Source: a bacterium (lineage in GTDB: Bacteria; Bacillota; Clostridia; Oscillospirales; Acutalibacteraceae). From it: a DNA stretch of 64,000 bases. Below, piece by piece: positions 25,764 through 34,221 of the stretch. How positions within the stretch are numbered: the stretch's first letter is position 1; each line of letters opens with the position of its first letter. The stretch covers positions 1-64,000 of the forward strand of contig JAHLAX010000027.1 in the NCBI GenBank assembly GCA_020625875.1, read 5' to 3'. Under the pieces are notes generated by a model. It worked only from the letters and a program-made list of their open reading frames with translations, was not told the DNA's origin and did no database searches. Made by a program: the position numbers and the translations under genes.

Positions 25764-26618
25764 ATGGCTAAAAAAATAGGCGGACTGGGCAAAGGCCTGG
25801 GCGCGATTTTTATCGAAAACGAAACAGAAAACGGCGAATCAACCGTAACTCTCAATATCTCTGAGCTCGAGCCTAACCGCAACCAGCCCAGACGTGAGTT
25901 TGACGAGGAAGCGTTGAACTCGCTTGCGGAGAGTATAAAACAACACGGTTTGATTCAGCCGATTCTAGTGCGTCCGATACTCGGCGGCGGGTATATGATA
26001 GTGGCGGGTGAACGCCGCTACCGCGCGTGTCAGATTGCGGGAGTTACCGAAATTCCCGTAATTATCCGCGAACTCACCGACAAAGAAACAATGCAGATCG
26101 CGCTGATAGAGAATCTTCAGCGTGAGAATCTCAATCCAATAGAGGAAGCTCAGGGTTATCGCTCTCTGATGGATGATTACGGTCTTACTCAGGAGCAGGT
26201 GTCCGAAACAATAGGCAAATCCCGTCCCGCTGTAGCAAACTCGTTAAGGCTTTTAAATCTGCCCGACGAAGTATCGGCTATGGTTGAACAGGGCAAGGTT
26301 AGCGCCGGTCACGCGAGAGCTCTTTTGTCGTTTGACAGCGAAGCTGAAATGATAAGAGTTGCGAACGAAATCGCTTTGTCGGATATGTCTGTACGACAGA
26401 TTGAAAAAATAGCTCAGCAGAAAAAGTCGGTCAAACCCAAAAAAGCTCCCGTTAAAACTCCGACTTATTACAGTATTGTTGAGCAGACTCTCAGCGAATA
26501 CCTTGGTACCAAGGTCAAGGTAACTCCGTTAAAAAATAAGAAGGGCGGTACATTATCAATTGAGTTCTACTCAAACGATGATTTGCAGTCACTCGCGAAG
26601 AAGCTGGAAGAAAAATGA
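25764..26618 (+). CDS. spo0J: Chromosome partitioning protein ParB (Spo0J)
   Basis: A 284-residue ParB. The CTP-binding N-terminal domain has the GERRYRA box near residue 79 and ENLQRENLNPIEEA. The central helix-turn-helix is QEQVSETIGKSRPAVANSLRLL, and the C-terminal dimerisation domain ends in LQSLAKKLEEK. The short N-terminal GGLGKGLGAIF is the ParA-stimulating peptide. It should bind the two parS sites at 37751 and 39298. It is co-transcribed with soj and overlaps the next gene by 4 bases. Confidence 0.95.
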   Translation: MAKKIGGLGKGLGAIFIENETENGESTVTLNISELEPNRNQPRREFDEEALNSLAESIKQHGLIQPILVRPILGGGYMIVAGERRYRACQIAGVTEIPVIIRELTDKETMQIALIENLQRENLNPIEEAQGYRSLMDDYGLTQEQVSETIGKSRPAVANSLRLLNLPDEVSAMVEQGKVSAGHARALLSFDSEAEMIRVANEIALSDMSVRQIEKIAQQKKSVKPKKAPVKTPTYYSIVEQTLSEYLGTKVKVTPLKNKKGGTLSIEFYSNDDLQSLAKKLEEK

Positions 26619-27130
26619 GAAAGCGTAACTTAGTTTCATTTCTTATTATCGTTCCGTCCTTGGTTTTTGCTCTTTCAACAACAGCTTTTGCCGCGACACT
26701 TTTTAACGAAAGTTTAGATACTTTCAATTATTCAAGATATTTGCCTGTTGTTTTCGGCGGCACATTAATTATTGAAGCGATAATAATTATGCTCATGTCT
26801 GATGTCAAGAGGATTGTGAATGTCTCGTACTCGGTTCTTGTGGCGAACGTCGCTTCTTTCGCGATAACCCGCGTCGCGTGGGGATTGCTTAAGAACGATT
26901 TATTCTATACCGATATGTTTGTTTTCGGCAACGGCTCTGAAAAATGGCTGGTCGCCGCTGGTTGTTTTGTCGCTTCGCTGATAATAGAATTGCCTATACT
27001 ATTCCTGATGCTCAGACCATTTACCAAGAAATTTGTCAGGCTGATGCTTTCCGCCGCCGCGGCGAATCTTATCACCATATTCGCGGTTACTGTTTTTGAA
27101 ATCCAATTATATAATTCATTAATAGCTTAA
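26615..27130 (+). CDS. Four-helix membrane protein of unknown function
   Basis: A 171-residue protein with an N-terminal hydrophobic segment that could be a signal peptide (LVSFLIIVPSLVFALSTTAFA) and four further membrane helices with short loops. Its ATG overlaps the parB stop (ATGA), so it is translationally coupled to parAB, and serS follows 16 bases after its end. I do not recognise the family. Its position suggests no specific function. Confidence 0.72.
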   Translation: MRKRNLVSFLIIVPSLVFALSTTAFAATLFNESLDTFNYSRYLPVVFGGTLIIEAIIIMLMSDVKRIVNVSYSVLVANVASFAITRVAWGLLKNDLFYTDMFVFGNGSEKWLVAAGCFVASLIIELPILFLMLRPFTKKFVRLMLSAAAANLITIFAVTVFEIQLYNSLIA

Positions 27131-27146
27131 GATAAGGAGTAACAAA

Positions 27147-28430
27147 ATGATTGATATTAAATTTTTAAGAGAAAATCCTGACGTTGTAAAAGATAATATC
27201 AAGAAAAAATTTCAGGATAATAAACTTCCGCTTGTTGACGAGGTAATTGAGCTTGACAAACAAAGCCGCGAAGCCAAGGGCAAAGCGGACAGCCTTCGCG
27301 CTAACCGCAACAAGCTGTCAAAGCAAATTGGCGGACTCTACGCTCAGGGCAAGCGCGAAGAAGCCGAGCAGTTAAAAACTCAGGTTGCCGCTCAGGGCGA
27401 GGAGCTCGCTCAGCTTGAGGCTCAGGAAAGTGAGCTTTCAGCCAAGGTAACTGAAATTATGATGACAATCCCTAACATCATCGACGACGTTGTGCCAATC
27501 GGCAAGGACGACACCGAAAATGTTGAGGTTGAGCGCTTTGGCGAACCTGTTGTGCCCGACTTTGAAATTCCTTATCACACTGATATTATGGAAAAATTCA
27601 ACGGTATTGACCTTGAATCTGCCAGAAAGGTAGCGGGCAACGGTTTTTACTATCTTATGGGCGATATAGCGAGACTTCACAGCGCTGTTATTTCTTACGC
27701 TCGCGACTTTATGATTAACCGCGGTTTTACCTACTGTGTACCCCCGTTTATGATTCGCTCCAACGTTGTAACAGGCGTTATGAGTTTTGCTGAAATGGAC
27801 GCGATGATGTATAAAATTGAGGGTGAGGACTTATATTTAATAGGAACCTCCGAGCACAGTATGATAGGCAAATTCATCGACACTATGGTTAAAGAGGAAG
27901 AATTGCCCAAAACTCTCACAAGCTACTCGCCATGTTTCAGAAAAGAAAAGGGCGCTCACGGCATTGAGGAGCGCGGTGTATATCGTATTCATCAGTTTGA
28001 AAAGCAGGAGATGATTGTTGTCTGCAAACCTGAAGACAGCAAAATGTGGTTTGACAAGCTTTGGCAGAATACAGTTGATTTGTTCCGTTCGCTCGATATT
28101 CCCGTACGCACACTCGAGTGCTGTTCGGGCGATTTGGCTGACTTAAAGGTTCGTTCAATTGACGTTGAAGCGTGGTCTCCCAGACAGAAAAAATATTTTG
28201 AGGTCGGCTCATGCTCCAACCTCGGTGACGCTCAGGCACGCAGACTTAAAATCCGTGTTAAGAGCAAGGACGGAAAATACTTCGCTCACACGCTCAACAA
28301 CACTGTTGTAGCTCCGCCGAGAATGTTAATCGCGTTCCTCGAGAATAACCTCAATGAGGACGGCACCGTTAGCATTCCCGAGGTTCTCAGACCTTATATG
28401 GGCGGACAGGAAAAAATCGAAATAAAGTAA
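27147..28430 (+). CDS. serS: Seryl-tRNA synthetase (divergent type)
   Basis: A 427-residue class II synthetase that charges tRNA-Ser and tRNA-Sec. The N-terminal long coiled-coil arm spans about 30-105. Motif 2 is FRKEKGAHGIEERGVYRIHQFEKQE and motif 3 is TLNNTVVAPPRMLIAFLENN. Two active-site regions differ from common bacterial SerRS: GTSEHSMIG replaces the usual TAEVP, and NNTVVAPPR replaces NGSGLA-GR. The TSEH form recalls archaeal and eukaryotic enzymes. AAGGAG precedes the ATG by 8 bases. No T-box leader is present; transcription probably comes from the parAB promoter. Confidence 0.93.
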   Translation: MIDIKFLRENPDVVKDNIKKKFQDNKLPLVDEVIELDKQSREAKGKADSLRANRNKLSKQIGGLYAQGKREEAEQLKTQVAAQGEELAQLEAQESELSAKVTEIMMTIPNIIDDVVPIGKDDTENVEVERFGEPVVPDFEIPYHTDIMEKFNGIDLESARKVAGNGFYYLMGDIARLHSAVISYARDFMINRGFTYCVPPFMIRSNVVTGVMSFAEMDAMMYKIEGEDLYLIGTSEHSMIGKFIDTMVKEEELPKTLTSYSPCFRKEKGAHGIEERGVYRIHQFEKQEMIVVCKPEDSKMWFDKLWQNTVDLFRSLDIPVRTLECCSGDLADLKVRSIDVEAWSPRQKKYFEVGSCSNLGDAQARRLKIRVKSKDGKYFAHTLNNTVVAPPRMLIAFLENNLNEDGTVSIPEVLRPYMGGQEKIEIK

Positions 28431-28478
28431 TGTTCAGGGAAATCCCTGTAAAAATATAATCCATAAAGGAGGTAAACT

Positions 28479-29180
28479 ATGGAAAGCTTTAAAAAATACA
28501 TCGCCGAGTTCATTGGCACAGGTGTGCTCGTTGTGGGCGGCTGCGGAACCGCGGTAGCTATCAACACCCTGACTACTAAATACGGTGTTCCTGTACCGAC
28601 AACCGCTTCGGTTATCGCGATTGCTCTCGCGTTCGGTCTTTGTATCGTTGCTATGGCGTACTCAATCGGCAACATTTCGGGATGTCATATCAACCCTGCC
28701 GTATCGCTCGCTATGCTTATCAACGGCAAAATGTCTGTCAAGGATTTTATCGGCTATGTTATCGCTCAGTTTTTAGGCGCTACCGCAGGCGCGGCAGGTC
28801 TTATGCTGATTTTTGGCAACAAGAGTCTGGGCGCGAACGGGTTTTACAAAGCGAGCGCTCTCGGAATCGGAATGAAAGGCGCTCTTATTATAGAGGTTGT
28901 TCTAACCTTTATCTTTGTACTCGCCGTTCTTGGCGTTACTTCAAAGCTTGAAAACGGCAAAATCGCGGGTATTGTAATAGGTATGTCGCTTACACTGGTT
29001 CATCTTATCGGCATCGTGTTTACAGGCACATCCGTTAACCCTGCCCGTAGCTTCGGTCCCGCTATTTTCCAGGGCGGCGACGCTCTTACTCAGCTTTGGG
29101 TGTTCATCGTAGCTCCGCTCGTAGGCGCGGTGGTTGCTGCTTTGGTACACAAATTAATTCTGACAAAAAAAGAAGCATAA
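28479..29180 (+). CDS. Aquaporin / MIP-family channel
   Basis: A 233-residue channel with six membrane helices and the two pore motifs INPAV (near residue 70) and VNPAR (near 187), which form the constriction of aquaporins and glycerol facilitators. The short loops and the spacing resemble AqpZ-type water channels more than GlpF, but substrate choice is not certain. AAGGAGG lies 7 bases before the ATG. A small hairpin, CAGGGA-AA-TCCCTG, and a TATAAT lie between serS and this gene, so it may have its own promoter. A strong terminator follows. Confidence 0.92.
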   Translation: MESFKKYIAEFIGTGVLVVGGCGTAVAINTLTTKYGVPVPTTASVIAIALAFGLCIVAMAYSIGNISGCHINPAVSLAMLINGKMSVKDFIGYVIAQFLGATAGAAGLMLIFGNKSLGANGFYKASALGIGMKGALIIEVVLTFIFVLAVLGVTSKLENGKIAGIVIGMSLTLVHLIGIVFTGTSVNPARSFGPAIFQGGDALTQLWVFIVAPLVGAVVAALVHKLILTKKEA

Positions 29181-29194
29181 AAAAGCACAAAAAC

Positions 29195-29233
29195 AACCCT
29201 TCGACATTAAACGTGTCGAAGGGTTTTCTTTTT
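29195..29233 (+). terminator. Terminator of the aquaporin gene
   Basis: A 12-bp perfect stem (29195-29206 with 29214-29225) is followed by TTTTCTTTTT. Confidence 0.9.
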
Positions 29234-29248
29234 AATATTAATTCAGGA

Positions 29249-29401
29249 TTACTCTATAGAACAATCGAGGTAGTTCATAAGCTCCTCGTCGTCCTTTTCT
29301 CTCTTGTCCTTAACAATAAAGAACGCTGTAAGCGCAGCGGAAGCCGCGGCTACAATTGAAACAATACCGATTATCCACCAGAATTTACTTTTCTTCTCCA
29401 T
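29249..29401 (-). CDS. Small single-pass membrane protein, 50 residues
   Basis: A short open frame starting with ATG at 29401, with AGGAGG 9 bases upstream. It has a basic start (MEKKSKFWW), one hydrophobic helix (about 10-31) and a charged tail (VKDKREKDDEELMNYLDCSIE). The orientation should be N-in only if the basic start is retained inside; the tail is mixed in charge. Stop TAA at 29249-29251. The ribosome-binding site and the clean topology support a real gene. No family recognised. Confidence 0.75.
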   Translation of the reverse strand: MEKKSKFWWIIGIVSIVAAASAALTAFFIVKDKREKDDEELMNYLDCSIE

Positions 29402-29483
29402 ATTACAAACCTCCTAAATATTGAAAGTAAAATATCTACATCTTTATAATAAACAGTTTTTGCGAAAAAGTCAATAATATTAG

Positions 29484-29514
29484 AAAAGAAAAAGCAGAGT
29501 TTTCACTCTGCTTT
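29484..29514 (-). terminator. Terminator of rpsT
   Basis: A 10-bp stem AAAGCAGAGT/ACTCTGCTTT (29491-29514) followed on the minus strand by a T-rich tail; 15 bases past the rpsT stop. Confidence 0.85.
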
Positions 29515-29528
29515 CGTATTTGTAATAT

Positions 29529-29789
29529 TTACGCTGACGCGTTAAGACGCTTTGTGAGATTAGACTTGCTTCTGGCGGCCTTATTCTTGTGAAGGATACC
29601 TTTAGAAGCTGCCTGGTCAATTTTCTTAACAGCAAAGCTGACAGCCTCAGCCTTGTTATCCGCGTTGTTCTCTATAGCGATATATGCCTTTTTAACAGCA
29701 GTCTTAAGTGCGGACTTTGTTTCTTTATTTCTGGCAGTCTTTGTAGCGATAACCTTAACACGCTTTTTAGCGGATTTAATGTTAGGCAT
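29529..29789 (-). CDS. rpsT: Small ribosomal subunit protein bS20
   Basis: An 86-residue, very basic protein with the S20 signature ([23 protein letters not shown], and [20 protein letters not shown] near the end). It binds 16S rRNA in the 30S body. AGGAGG precedes the ATG. It is monocistronic, with its own promoter at 29842-29870 and a terminator directly downstream. Confidence 0.97.
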   Translation of the reverse strand: MPNIKSAKKRVKVIATKTARNKETKSALKTAVKKAYIAIENNADNKAEAVSFAVKKIDQAASKGILHKNKAARSKSNLTKRLNASA

Positions 29790-29841
29790 TGTCGCACCTC
29801 CTTAATTCAAAAATCATAGTTTTCTTAGTCACGTACATATG

Positions 29842-29870
29842 ATAATACCATTATTTAAGCTAAAAATCAA
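29842..29870 (-). promoter_or_regulatory. rpsT promoter
   Basis: On the minus strand: TTGATT (29870-29865), a 17-base spacer and TATTAT (29847-29842). The leader is about 45 bases. Confidence 0.7.
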
Positions 29871-29941
29871 GCTTTTTTCTAAATTTTTCGGGAATTTTTT
29901 TAATTAGTGTTTTATCAGCATACTTACCACAAGATATAGTG

Positions 29942-30202
29942 TTATTTTGATTTTCGTTTAATCATAACATACAAAAGAATAATTACCGCGAGAAACACTA
30001 TAGCCACAATTCTGAAGATTATGTTATATATCCCAGCGAAAAGGCTGAACGGAAGCAGACAGTCGGCGAGCTTCCAGCCGAACATAAAAACAAAGAATCC
30101 GCCCATTACATATAATATGGGGCTGAGTTTTCGGGCAGAATAGATACAGTATGCCGCCAGAACCGCCCAGACCAACAGATAAATAATATCAGTAAACTGC
30201 AT
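29942..30202 (-). CDS. Small membrane protein, 86 residues
   Basis: A hydrophobic protein with three predicted membrane helices (about 5-22, 32-50 and 58-80) and a basic C-terminus (MIKRKSK) that should lie inside. ATG at 30202 is chosen because GGAG lies 9 bases upstream. It is divergent from hrcA across a 381-base intergenic region. Family not recognised. Confidence 0.65.
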   Translation of the reverse strand: MQFTDIIYLLVWAVLAAYCIYSARKLSPILYVMGGFFVFMFGWKLADCLLPFSLFAGIYNIIFRIVAIVFLAVIILLYVMIKRKSK

Positions 30203-30346
30203 ATCTTCACTCCAAAACTTCAAAATTCTATACAATTATATATATAATGACCTTTGTTGTCAACAAAAACCTCTTTTTGTATATACCCTGAAAAGCCTAT
30301 TATATGGCGGTTTTGTGAAGTTTTTGAAAAAAGTTTATGAATGGTA

Positions 30347-30380
30347 TTGACTTTTTTTGACTTTAGTGCTAGGCTATAAC
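30347..30380 (+). promoter_or_regulatory. Probable promoter region of the hrcA operon
   Basis: Two TTGACT hexamers (30347-30352, 30357-30362) and TATAAC (30375-30380) lie directly upstream of CIRCE. Neither spacing is ideal (22 and 12 bases), so the exact -35/-10 pair is unclear. Confidence 0.5.
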
Positions 30381-30388
30381 CATAGCAA

Positions 30389-30415
30389 TTAGCACTCTCA
30401 ATGCGCGAGTGCTAA
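30389..30415 (+). promoter_or_regulatory. CIRCE operator (HrcA binding site)
   Basis: A perfect CIRCE: TTAGCACTC, nine bases, GAGTGCTAA. HrcA binds it to repress the operon when unfolded-protein load is low. It lies 9 bases downstream of the TATAAC box and about 170 bases before hrcA, which is farther from the gene than usual. Confidence 0.98.
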
Positions 30416-30417
30416 AT

Positions 30418-30550
30418 ATCGAAAAGCCGAGGCTCGGAGCTCTCGATTAACGACTGGCGAGGACTAAGCTGTGAAGTCACCGAAGGTGACGAAACAGATT
30501 AGACGAGTGGGAGTTAAGAGAGGAACAGCGCAGAGCAACGAGGCTAGACA
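30418..30550 (+). promoter_or_regulatory. Structured 5' leader between CIRCE and hrcA
   Basis: The central hairpin at 30464-30502 is CTAAGCTGT-GAA-GTCACC, a GAA loop, then GGTGAC-GAA-ACAGATTAG: two helices separated by a symmetric GAA/GAA internal loop. An outer helix pairs 30440-30451 (CTCTC..TTAAC) with 30513-30522 (GTTAA-GAGAG). A 5' hairpin at 30418-30447 (ATCGA..CCGA/TCGG..TCGAT) shares bases with that outer helix, so the two are mutually exclusive. The 3' end carries a 22-base word (30529-30550) repeated exactly at 39265-39286. Pairing was found by eye; function is unknown. Confidence 0.5.
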
Positions 30551-30583
30551 TCTAAAAACAACTTCGATAGCGAGGCGATTATT

Positions 30584-31618
30584 ATGACTATTGCTGCCAG
30601 AAAGCAAAAAATCCTCGCCGCTGTAATAGAAAACTACATCGCTACAGGCGAGCCGATAGGCTCCAAGCTGCTTCAGAACGCGGGCGATTTGAACGTAAGC
30701 TCCGCCACAATCCGCAACGAGCTTGCCGATTTAACCGTTAAAGGTTTTTTGAGACAGCCACACACTTCGGCGGGACGTGTTCCCACAGAGTTTGGTTACA
30801 GGTATTACGTTGATAATCTTATGCAGCCGTTTGAGCTCGACGAGAGGGTCAGGCGTTATATAGAAAACCGACTGCTCAGCTCCAGCGACGCTCCCGAACA
30901 CATAGTAAAAACCGCGGGCGCTATCGCGGCCGAGCTTATCGGAACCGCGGCGCTTTCAACAACGCCGACAGGCGACAACGCTCGGGTTCACCGCATAAAG
31001 TTTGTACAGACAGGCAGACACACCTCAATGCTCGTGCTTGTCACATCATCAGGGATGGTTAAAAGCAAGCTGTTCAGGTGTGATTTTGACATCACCCCCG
31101 AGATGCTCAACGTTTTTGACAGGGCTCTCAACGAAAAGCTGGCGGGACAACCGCTTTCGGCGGTCAACCGACCGTTCGCACAGACCTTTGCGGCGTCGTT
31201 CGGCGAACTGGGGCTTTTAATGCCTGATATGCTCAACGCGGCTATGGACGCGTGTAAAGAATCAATGGGCTCCAATGTTTATACAAGCGGAGCGACAAAG
31301 CTGCTTTATCAAAATGATTTTGATATGATTTCAGCGAGAGGCGTTCTGGAGTTTCTGGGTGACAGCGACAGAAGGGATAAATTTCTAAATACCGTTCCTG
31401 ACGACACCACAATTTATATCGGCAAAGAAAATACCGATAACTTGCTTAAGCGCAGCGCGGTTGTCGCTACACGATATATAATTGAAAATCAGCCCGCGGG
31501 GCTAATCGCTGTAATAGGCTCAACCCGCTTTGATTATTCAAAGGCTGTCGCGATACTTGAATGTATCGCCGAATACGCGGGCATCCAGATAGACGATTTG
31601 CTCAGAAAGGGTGGATAA
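30584..31618 (+). CDS. hrcA: Heat-inducible transcription repressor HrcA
   Basis: A 344-residue repressor. The N-terminal winged helix carries NVSSATIRNELADLTVKGFLRQPHTSAGRVPTEFGYRYYVD, the family hallmark. A GAF-like and dimerisation part follow. It binds CIRCE at 30389-30415 and represses hrcA-grpE-dnaK-dnaJ. GAGG lies 8 bases before the ATG. It is first in the operon; grpE starts 1 base after its stop. Confidence 0.97.
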   Translation: MTIAARKQKILAAVIENYIATGEPIGSKLLQNAGDLNVSSATIRNELADLTVKGFLRQPHTSAGRVPTEFGYRYYVDNLMQPFELDERVRRYIENRLLSSSDAPEHIVKTAGAIAAELIGTAALSTTPTGDNARVHRIKFVQTGRHTSMLVLVTSSGMVKSKLFRCDFDITPEMLNVFDRALNEKLAGQPLSAVNRPFAQTFAASFGELGLLMPDMLNAAMDACKESMGSNVYTSGATKLLYQNDFDMISARGVLEFLGDSDRRDKFLNTVPDDTTIYIGKENTDNLLKRSAVVATRYIIENQPAGLIAVIGSTRFDYSKAVAILECIAEYAGIQIDDLLRKGG

Positions 31619-31619
31619 T

Positions 31620-32177
31620 ATGAAAGAAGAAGAGAAGAACACTGAGGTAACCGAAGAAGTTATCGAAGAAGAAAAGGTCGAAAAAGAGGAAAAGCCTTCG
31701 CCGAAGAAAAAGAAAAAAGATAAATCGGCGTCAAAAATCGAGGAGCTTGAAAAAGCTCTCGCCGACGAAAAGGACAAACGCCTCAGACTCGCCGCGGAGT
31801 ATGAAAACTATCGCAAGCGAACCTCAAACGAAAAGCTCGGCATCTATGACGACGCCACCGCAAAAGCGGTTGAACAGCTTTTGCCTGTCGCGGACAGCCT
31901 AACAATGGCTCAGCAGAGTATGAAGGACGCTCCCGACGAATTCAAAAAAGGCTTTGAGCTTGTTGCATCTCAGCTTGCGGCGTCACTCGAAAAACTAAAC
32001 GTTGAGGAGTTTTGTGAAGTCGGCGACGACTTTGACCCCAATATTCACAACGCGGTAGCCAAAATCGAGAGCGAGGATTTTGAGGATAACAAAATCTCAG
32101 CCGTTTTCCAGAAAGGCTACAAAATCGGTGACAAAATCATCCGACACGCTATGGTACAGGTCGCTAACTGCGATTAA
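31620..32177 (+). CDS. grpE: Nucleotide exchange factor GrpE
   Basis: A 185-residue DnaK cofactor that releases ADP. The first 60 residues are a Glu/Lys-rich coiled coil and the GrpE core follows (RLAAEYENYRKRTSNEK, ENLNVEEF-like GDDFDPNIHNAV, KGYKIGDKIIRHAMVQVAN). ATG at 31620 is preferred over GTG at 31611, which would overlap hrcA and its AAAGGGTGG site. Confidence 0.97.
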   Translation: MKEEEKNTEVTEEVIEEEKVEKEEKPSPKKKKKDKSASKIEELEKALADEKDKRLRLAAEYENYRKRTSNEKLGIYDDATAKAVEQLLPVADSLTMAQQSMKDAPDEFKKGFELVASQLAASLEKLNVEEFCEVGDDFDPNIHNAVAKIESEDFEDNKISAVFQKGYKIGDKIIRHAMVQVANCD

Positions 32178-32223
32178 TATAAACAAAAACATTTAATAAA
32201 CATATCATATGGAGGTAATCATT

Positions 32224-34086
32224 ATGGCAAAAACAATAGGTATAGACTTAGGTACAACTAATTCATGTGTAGCGGTTATCGAAGGCGGCGAGCCCGTCGT
32301 TATCGCGAACGCCGAAGGCGCGAGAACTACTCCCTCGGTAGTAGCTTTCTCAAAGGACGGCGAAAGAATGGTAGGTCAGGTCGCTAAGCGCCAGGCTATC
32401 ACCAACCCCGACAGAACAATCTCCTCTATCAAGAGAGAGATGGGTTCCAACTATAAGGTAAACATCGACGGCAAGAACTATACTCCCCAGGAGATTTCAG
32501 CTATGGTTCTTCAGAAGCTCAAGGCTGACGCCGAAGCGTATCTTGGCGAAAAGGTAACACAGGCTGTTATCACTGTTCCCGCTTATTTCACAGACGCTCA
32601 GCGTCAGGCTACAAAGGACGCTGGTAAAATCGCTGGTCTCGACGTTAAGAGAATCATCAACGAGCCCACAGCCGCGGCTCTCTCATACGGCGTAGACAAA
32701 GAAACTGATCAGAAGGTTATGGTATATGACCTCGGCGGCGGCACATTCGACGTAAGTATTATCGAGATGGGCGACGGCGTTCAGGAAGTTCACGCCACAG
32801 CGGGTAACAACCGTCTCGGCGGCGACGACTTTGATAAGAGAATCATCGACTGGATGGTAGCTCAGTTCAAGACATCCGACGGCGTTGACCTCTCTGGTGA
32901 CAAGATGGCTATGCAGAGATTAAAGGACGCCGCCGAAAAGGCTAAGATTGAGCTTTCGGGCGTTACTCAGACACAGATTAACCTGCCCTTTATCACAGCT
33001 GACGCTACAGGTCCCAAGCATCTTGACCTTACTCTCACAAGAGCTAAGTTCGATGAGCTTACAGCTGACCTCGTAGAGGCTACAATGGGTCCCGTACGCA
33101 CAGCTCTGGCTGACTCGGGCTTACAGATTTCCGAGATCGACAAGGTTCTTATGGTCGGCGGTTCCTCTAGAATCCCCGCTGTTCAGGACGCTGTTAAGAA
33201 GTTAATCGGCAAAGAGCCCTTCAAGGGCATCAATCCCGATGAGTGTGTTGCTATCGGTGCGGCTATTCAGGCCGGCGTACTCGGCGGCGAGGTTGACGGA
33301 CTTCTGCTCCTCGACGTTACTCCGCTTTCACTCGGTGTTGAGACAATGGGCGGCGTAATGACAAAAATTATCGACAGAAACACAACTATCCCGACTAAGA
33401 AGAGCCAGATTTTCTCAACCGCGGCTGATAATCAGACTCAGGTTGAAATCAACGTTCTTCAGGGTGAGCGTGAATTTGCCAGAGATAACAAGCAGCTCGG
33501 TCTGTTTGCTCTCACAGGTATCGCTCCCGCTATGAGAGGCGTACCGCAGATTGAGGTAACCTTCGACATCGACGCTAACGGTATCGTTAACGTAAGTGCT
33601 AAGGATTTAGGCACAGGCAGAGAGCAGGCTATCACAATCTCCTCCTCAACAAATATGAGCAAGGACGACATCGACAAAGCTGTCAAGGAAGCCGAGCAGT
33701 TCGCGGCTGAGGATAAGAAGCGCAGAGAAGAGGTTGACGCCAAGAACGAAGCCGAGAATATGGTTTATCAGGCTGAGAAGCTCGTCAACGAAAGCGGCGA
33801 CAAGATTGACGCGGGCGACAAGGACGCTCTTAACACAAAGATCGCGGCGCTTAAGGACGCTATCGCTAAGAACGACAAGCCTATGATGGACGCTGCCAAG
33901 GAAGATTTACAGAAGAAGCTGTATGAAGTGAGCTCCAAGCTCTATCAGCAGGCTGCTCCTCAAGGTCAGCCAGGACAGCCCACACCCGATATGGGCGGAG
34001 CGGCTCCCGATCAGGGCGCTCCTCAGGGCGGCAACGACGGCAACGTTTATGACGCTGATTTCACAGACGTTGACGACAATAAATAA
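32224..34086 (+). CDS. dnaK: Chaperone DnaK (Hsp70)
   Basis: A 620-residue Hsp70 with ATPase-domain signatures [26 protein letters not shown] and [14 protein letters not shown], the substrate domain ([21 protein letters not shown]) and a Gln/Pro/Gly/Asp-rich flexible tail ending [16 protein letters not shown] lies 9 bases before ATG 32224. Codon use is biased towards a restricted set, as in nifJ, consistent with high expression. Confidence 0.99.
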   Translation: MAKTIGIDLGTTNSCVAVIEGGEPVVIANAEGARTTPSVVAFSKDGERMVGQVAKRQAITNPDRTISSIKREMGSNYKVNIDGKNYTPQEISAMVLQKLKADAEAYLGEKVTQAVITVPAYFTDAQRQATKDAGKIAGLDVKRIINEPTAAALSYGVDKETDQKVMVYDLGGGTFDVSIIEMGDGVQEVHATAGNNRLGGDDFDKRIIDWMVAQFKTSDGVDLSGDKMAMQRLKDAAEKAKIELSGVTQTQINLPFITADATGPKHLDLTLTRAKFDELTADLVEATMGPVRTALADSGLQISEIDKVLMVGGSSRIPAVQDAVKKLIGKEPFKGINPDECVAIGAAIQAGVLGGEVDGLLLLDVTPLSLGVETMGGVMTKIIDRNTTIPTKKSQIFSTAADNQTQVEINVLQGEREFARDNKQLGLFALTGIAPAMRGVPQIEVTFDIDANGIVNVSAKDLGTGREQAITISSSTNMSKDDIDKAVKEAEQFAAEDKKRREEVDAKNEAENMVYQAEKLVNESGDKIDAGDKDALNTKIAALKDAIAKNDKPMMDAAKEDLQKKLYEVSSKLYQQAAPQGQPGQPTPDMGGAAPDQGAPQGGNDGNVYDADFTDVDDNK

Positions 34087-34109
34087 TTAACAATCAATAT
34101 GCTTTTGGT

Positions 34110-34129
34110 GGTGCGGGGCAACCCGCACC
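34110..34129 (+). other. GC-rich hairpin in the dnaK-dnaJ gap
   Basis: A perfect 8-bp stem GGTGCGGG/CCCGCACC closed by GCAA, a GNRA tetraloop. No T run follows, so it is not a normal terminator. It may adjust the dnaK:dnaJ mRNA ratio by protecting the dnaK 3' end. Confidence 0.6.
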
Positions 34130-34153
34130 GCTTTGGGCGTTCAAGAACATTGT

Positions 34154-34209
34154 CAATTAACAGTTAACAATTAACAATGAACAATTATTGACTGTTAACT
34201 ATTAACTGA
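34154..34209. repeat. Heptanucleotide-repeat tract, AT-rich, before dnaJ
   Basis: Consecutive 7-base units ACAGTTA, ACAATTA, ACAATGA, ACAATTA turn into the reverse type TTGACTG, TTAACTA, TTAACTG, so the tract can fold on itself. It ends 12 bases before the dnaJ start and lies inside the operon. Confidence 0.6.
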
Positions 34210-34221
34210 TAAGGAGTAATT

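Noticed and set aside
27131..27146. T-box leader before serS
   Set aside because: Only 16 bases separate serS from the preceding gene and no specifier hairpin exists; the same is true of hisS, with 90 bases.
28434..28447. Hairpin CAGGGA-AA-TCCCTG as serS terminator
   Set aside because: A 2-base loop and no T run; too weak to call a terminator.
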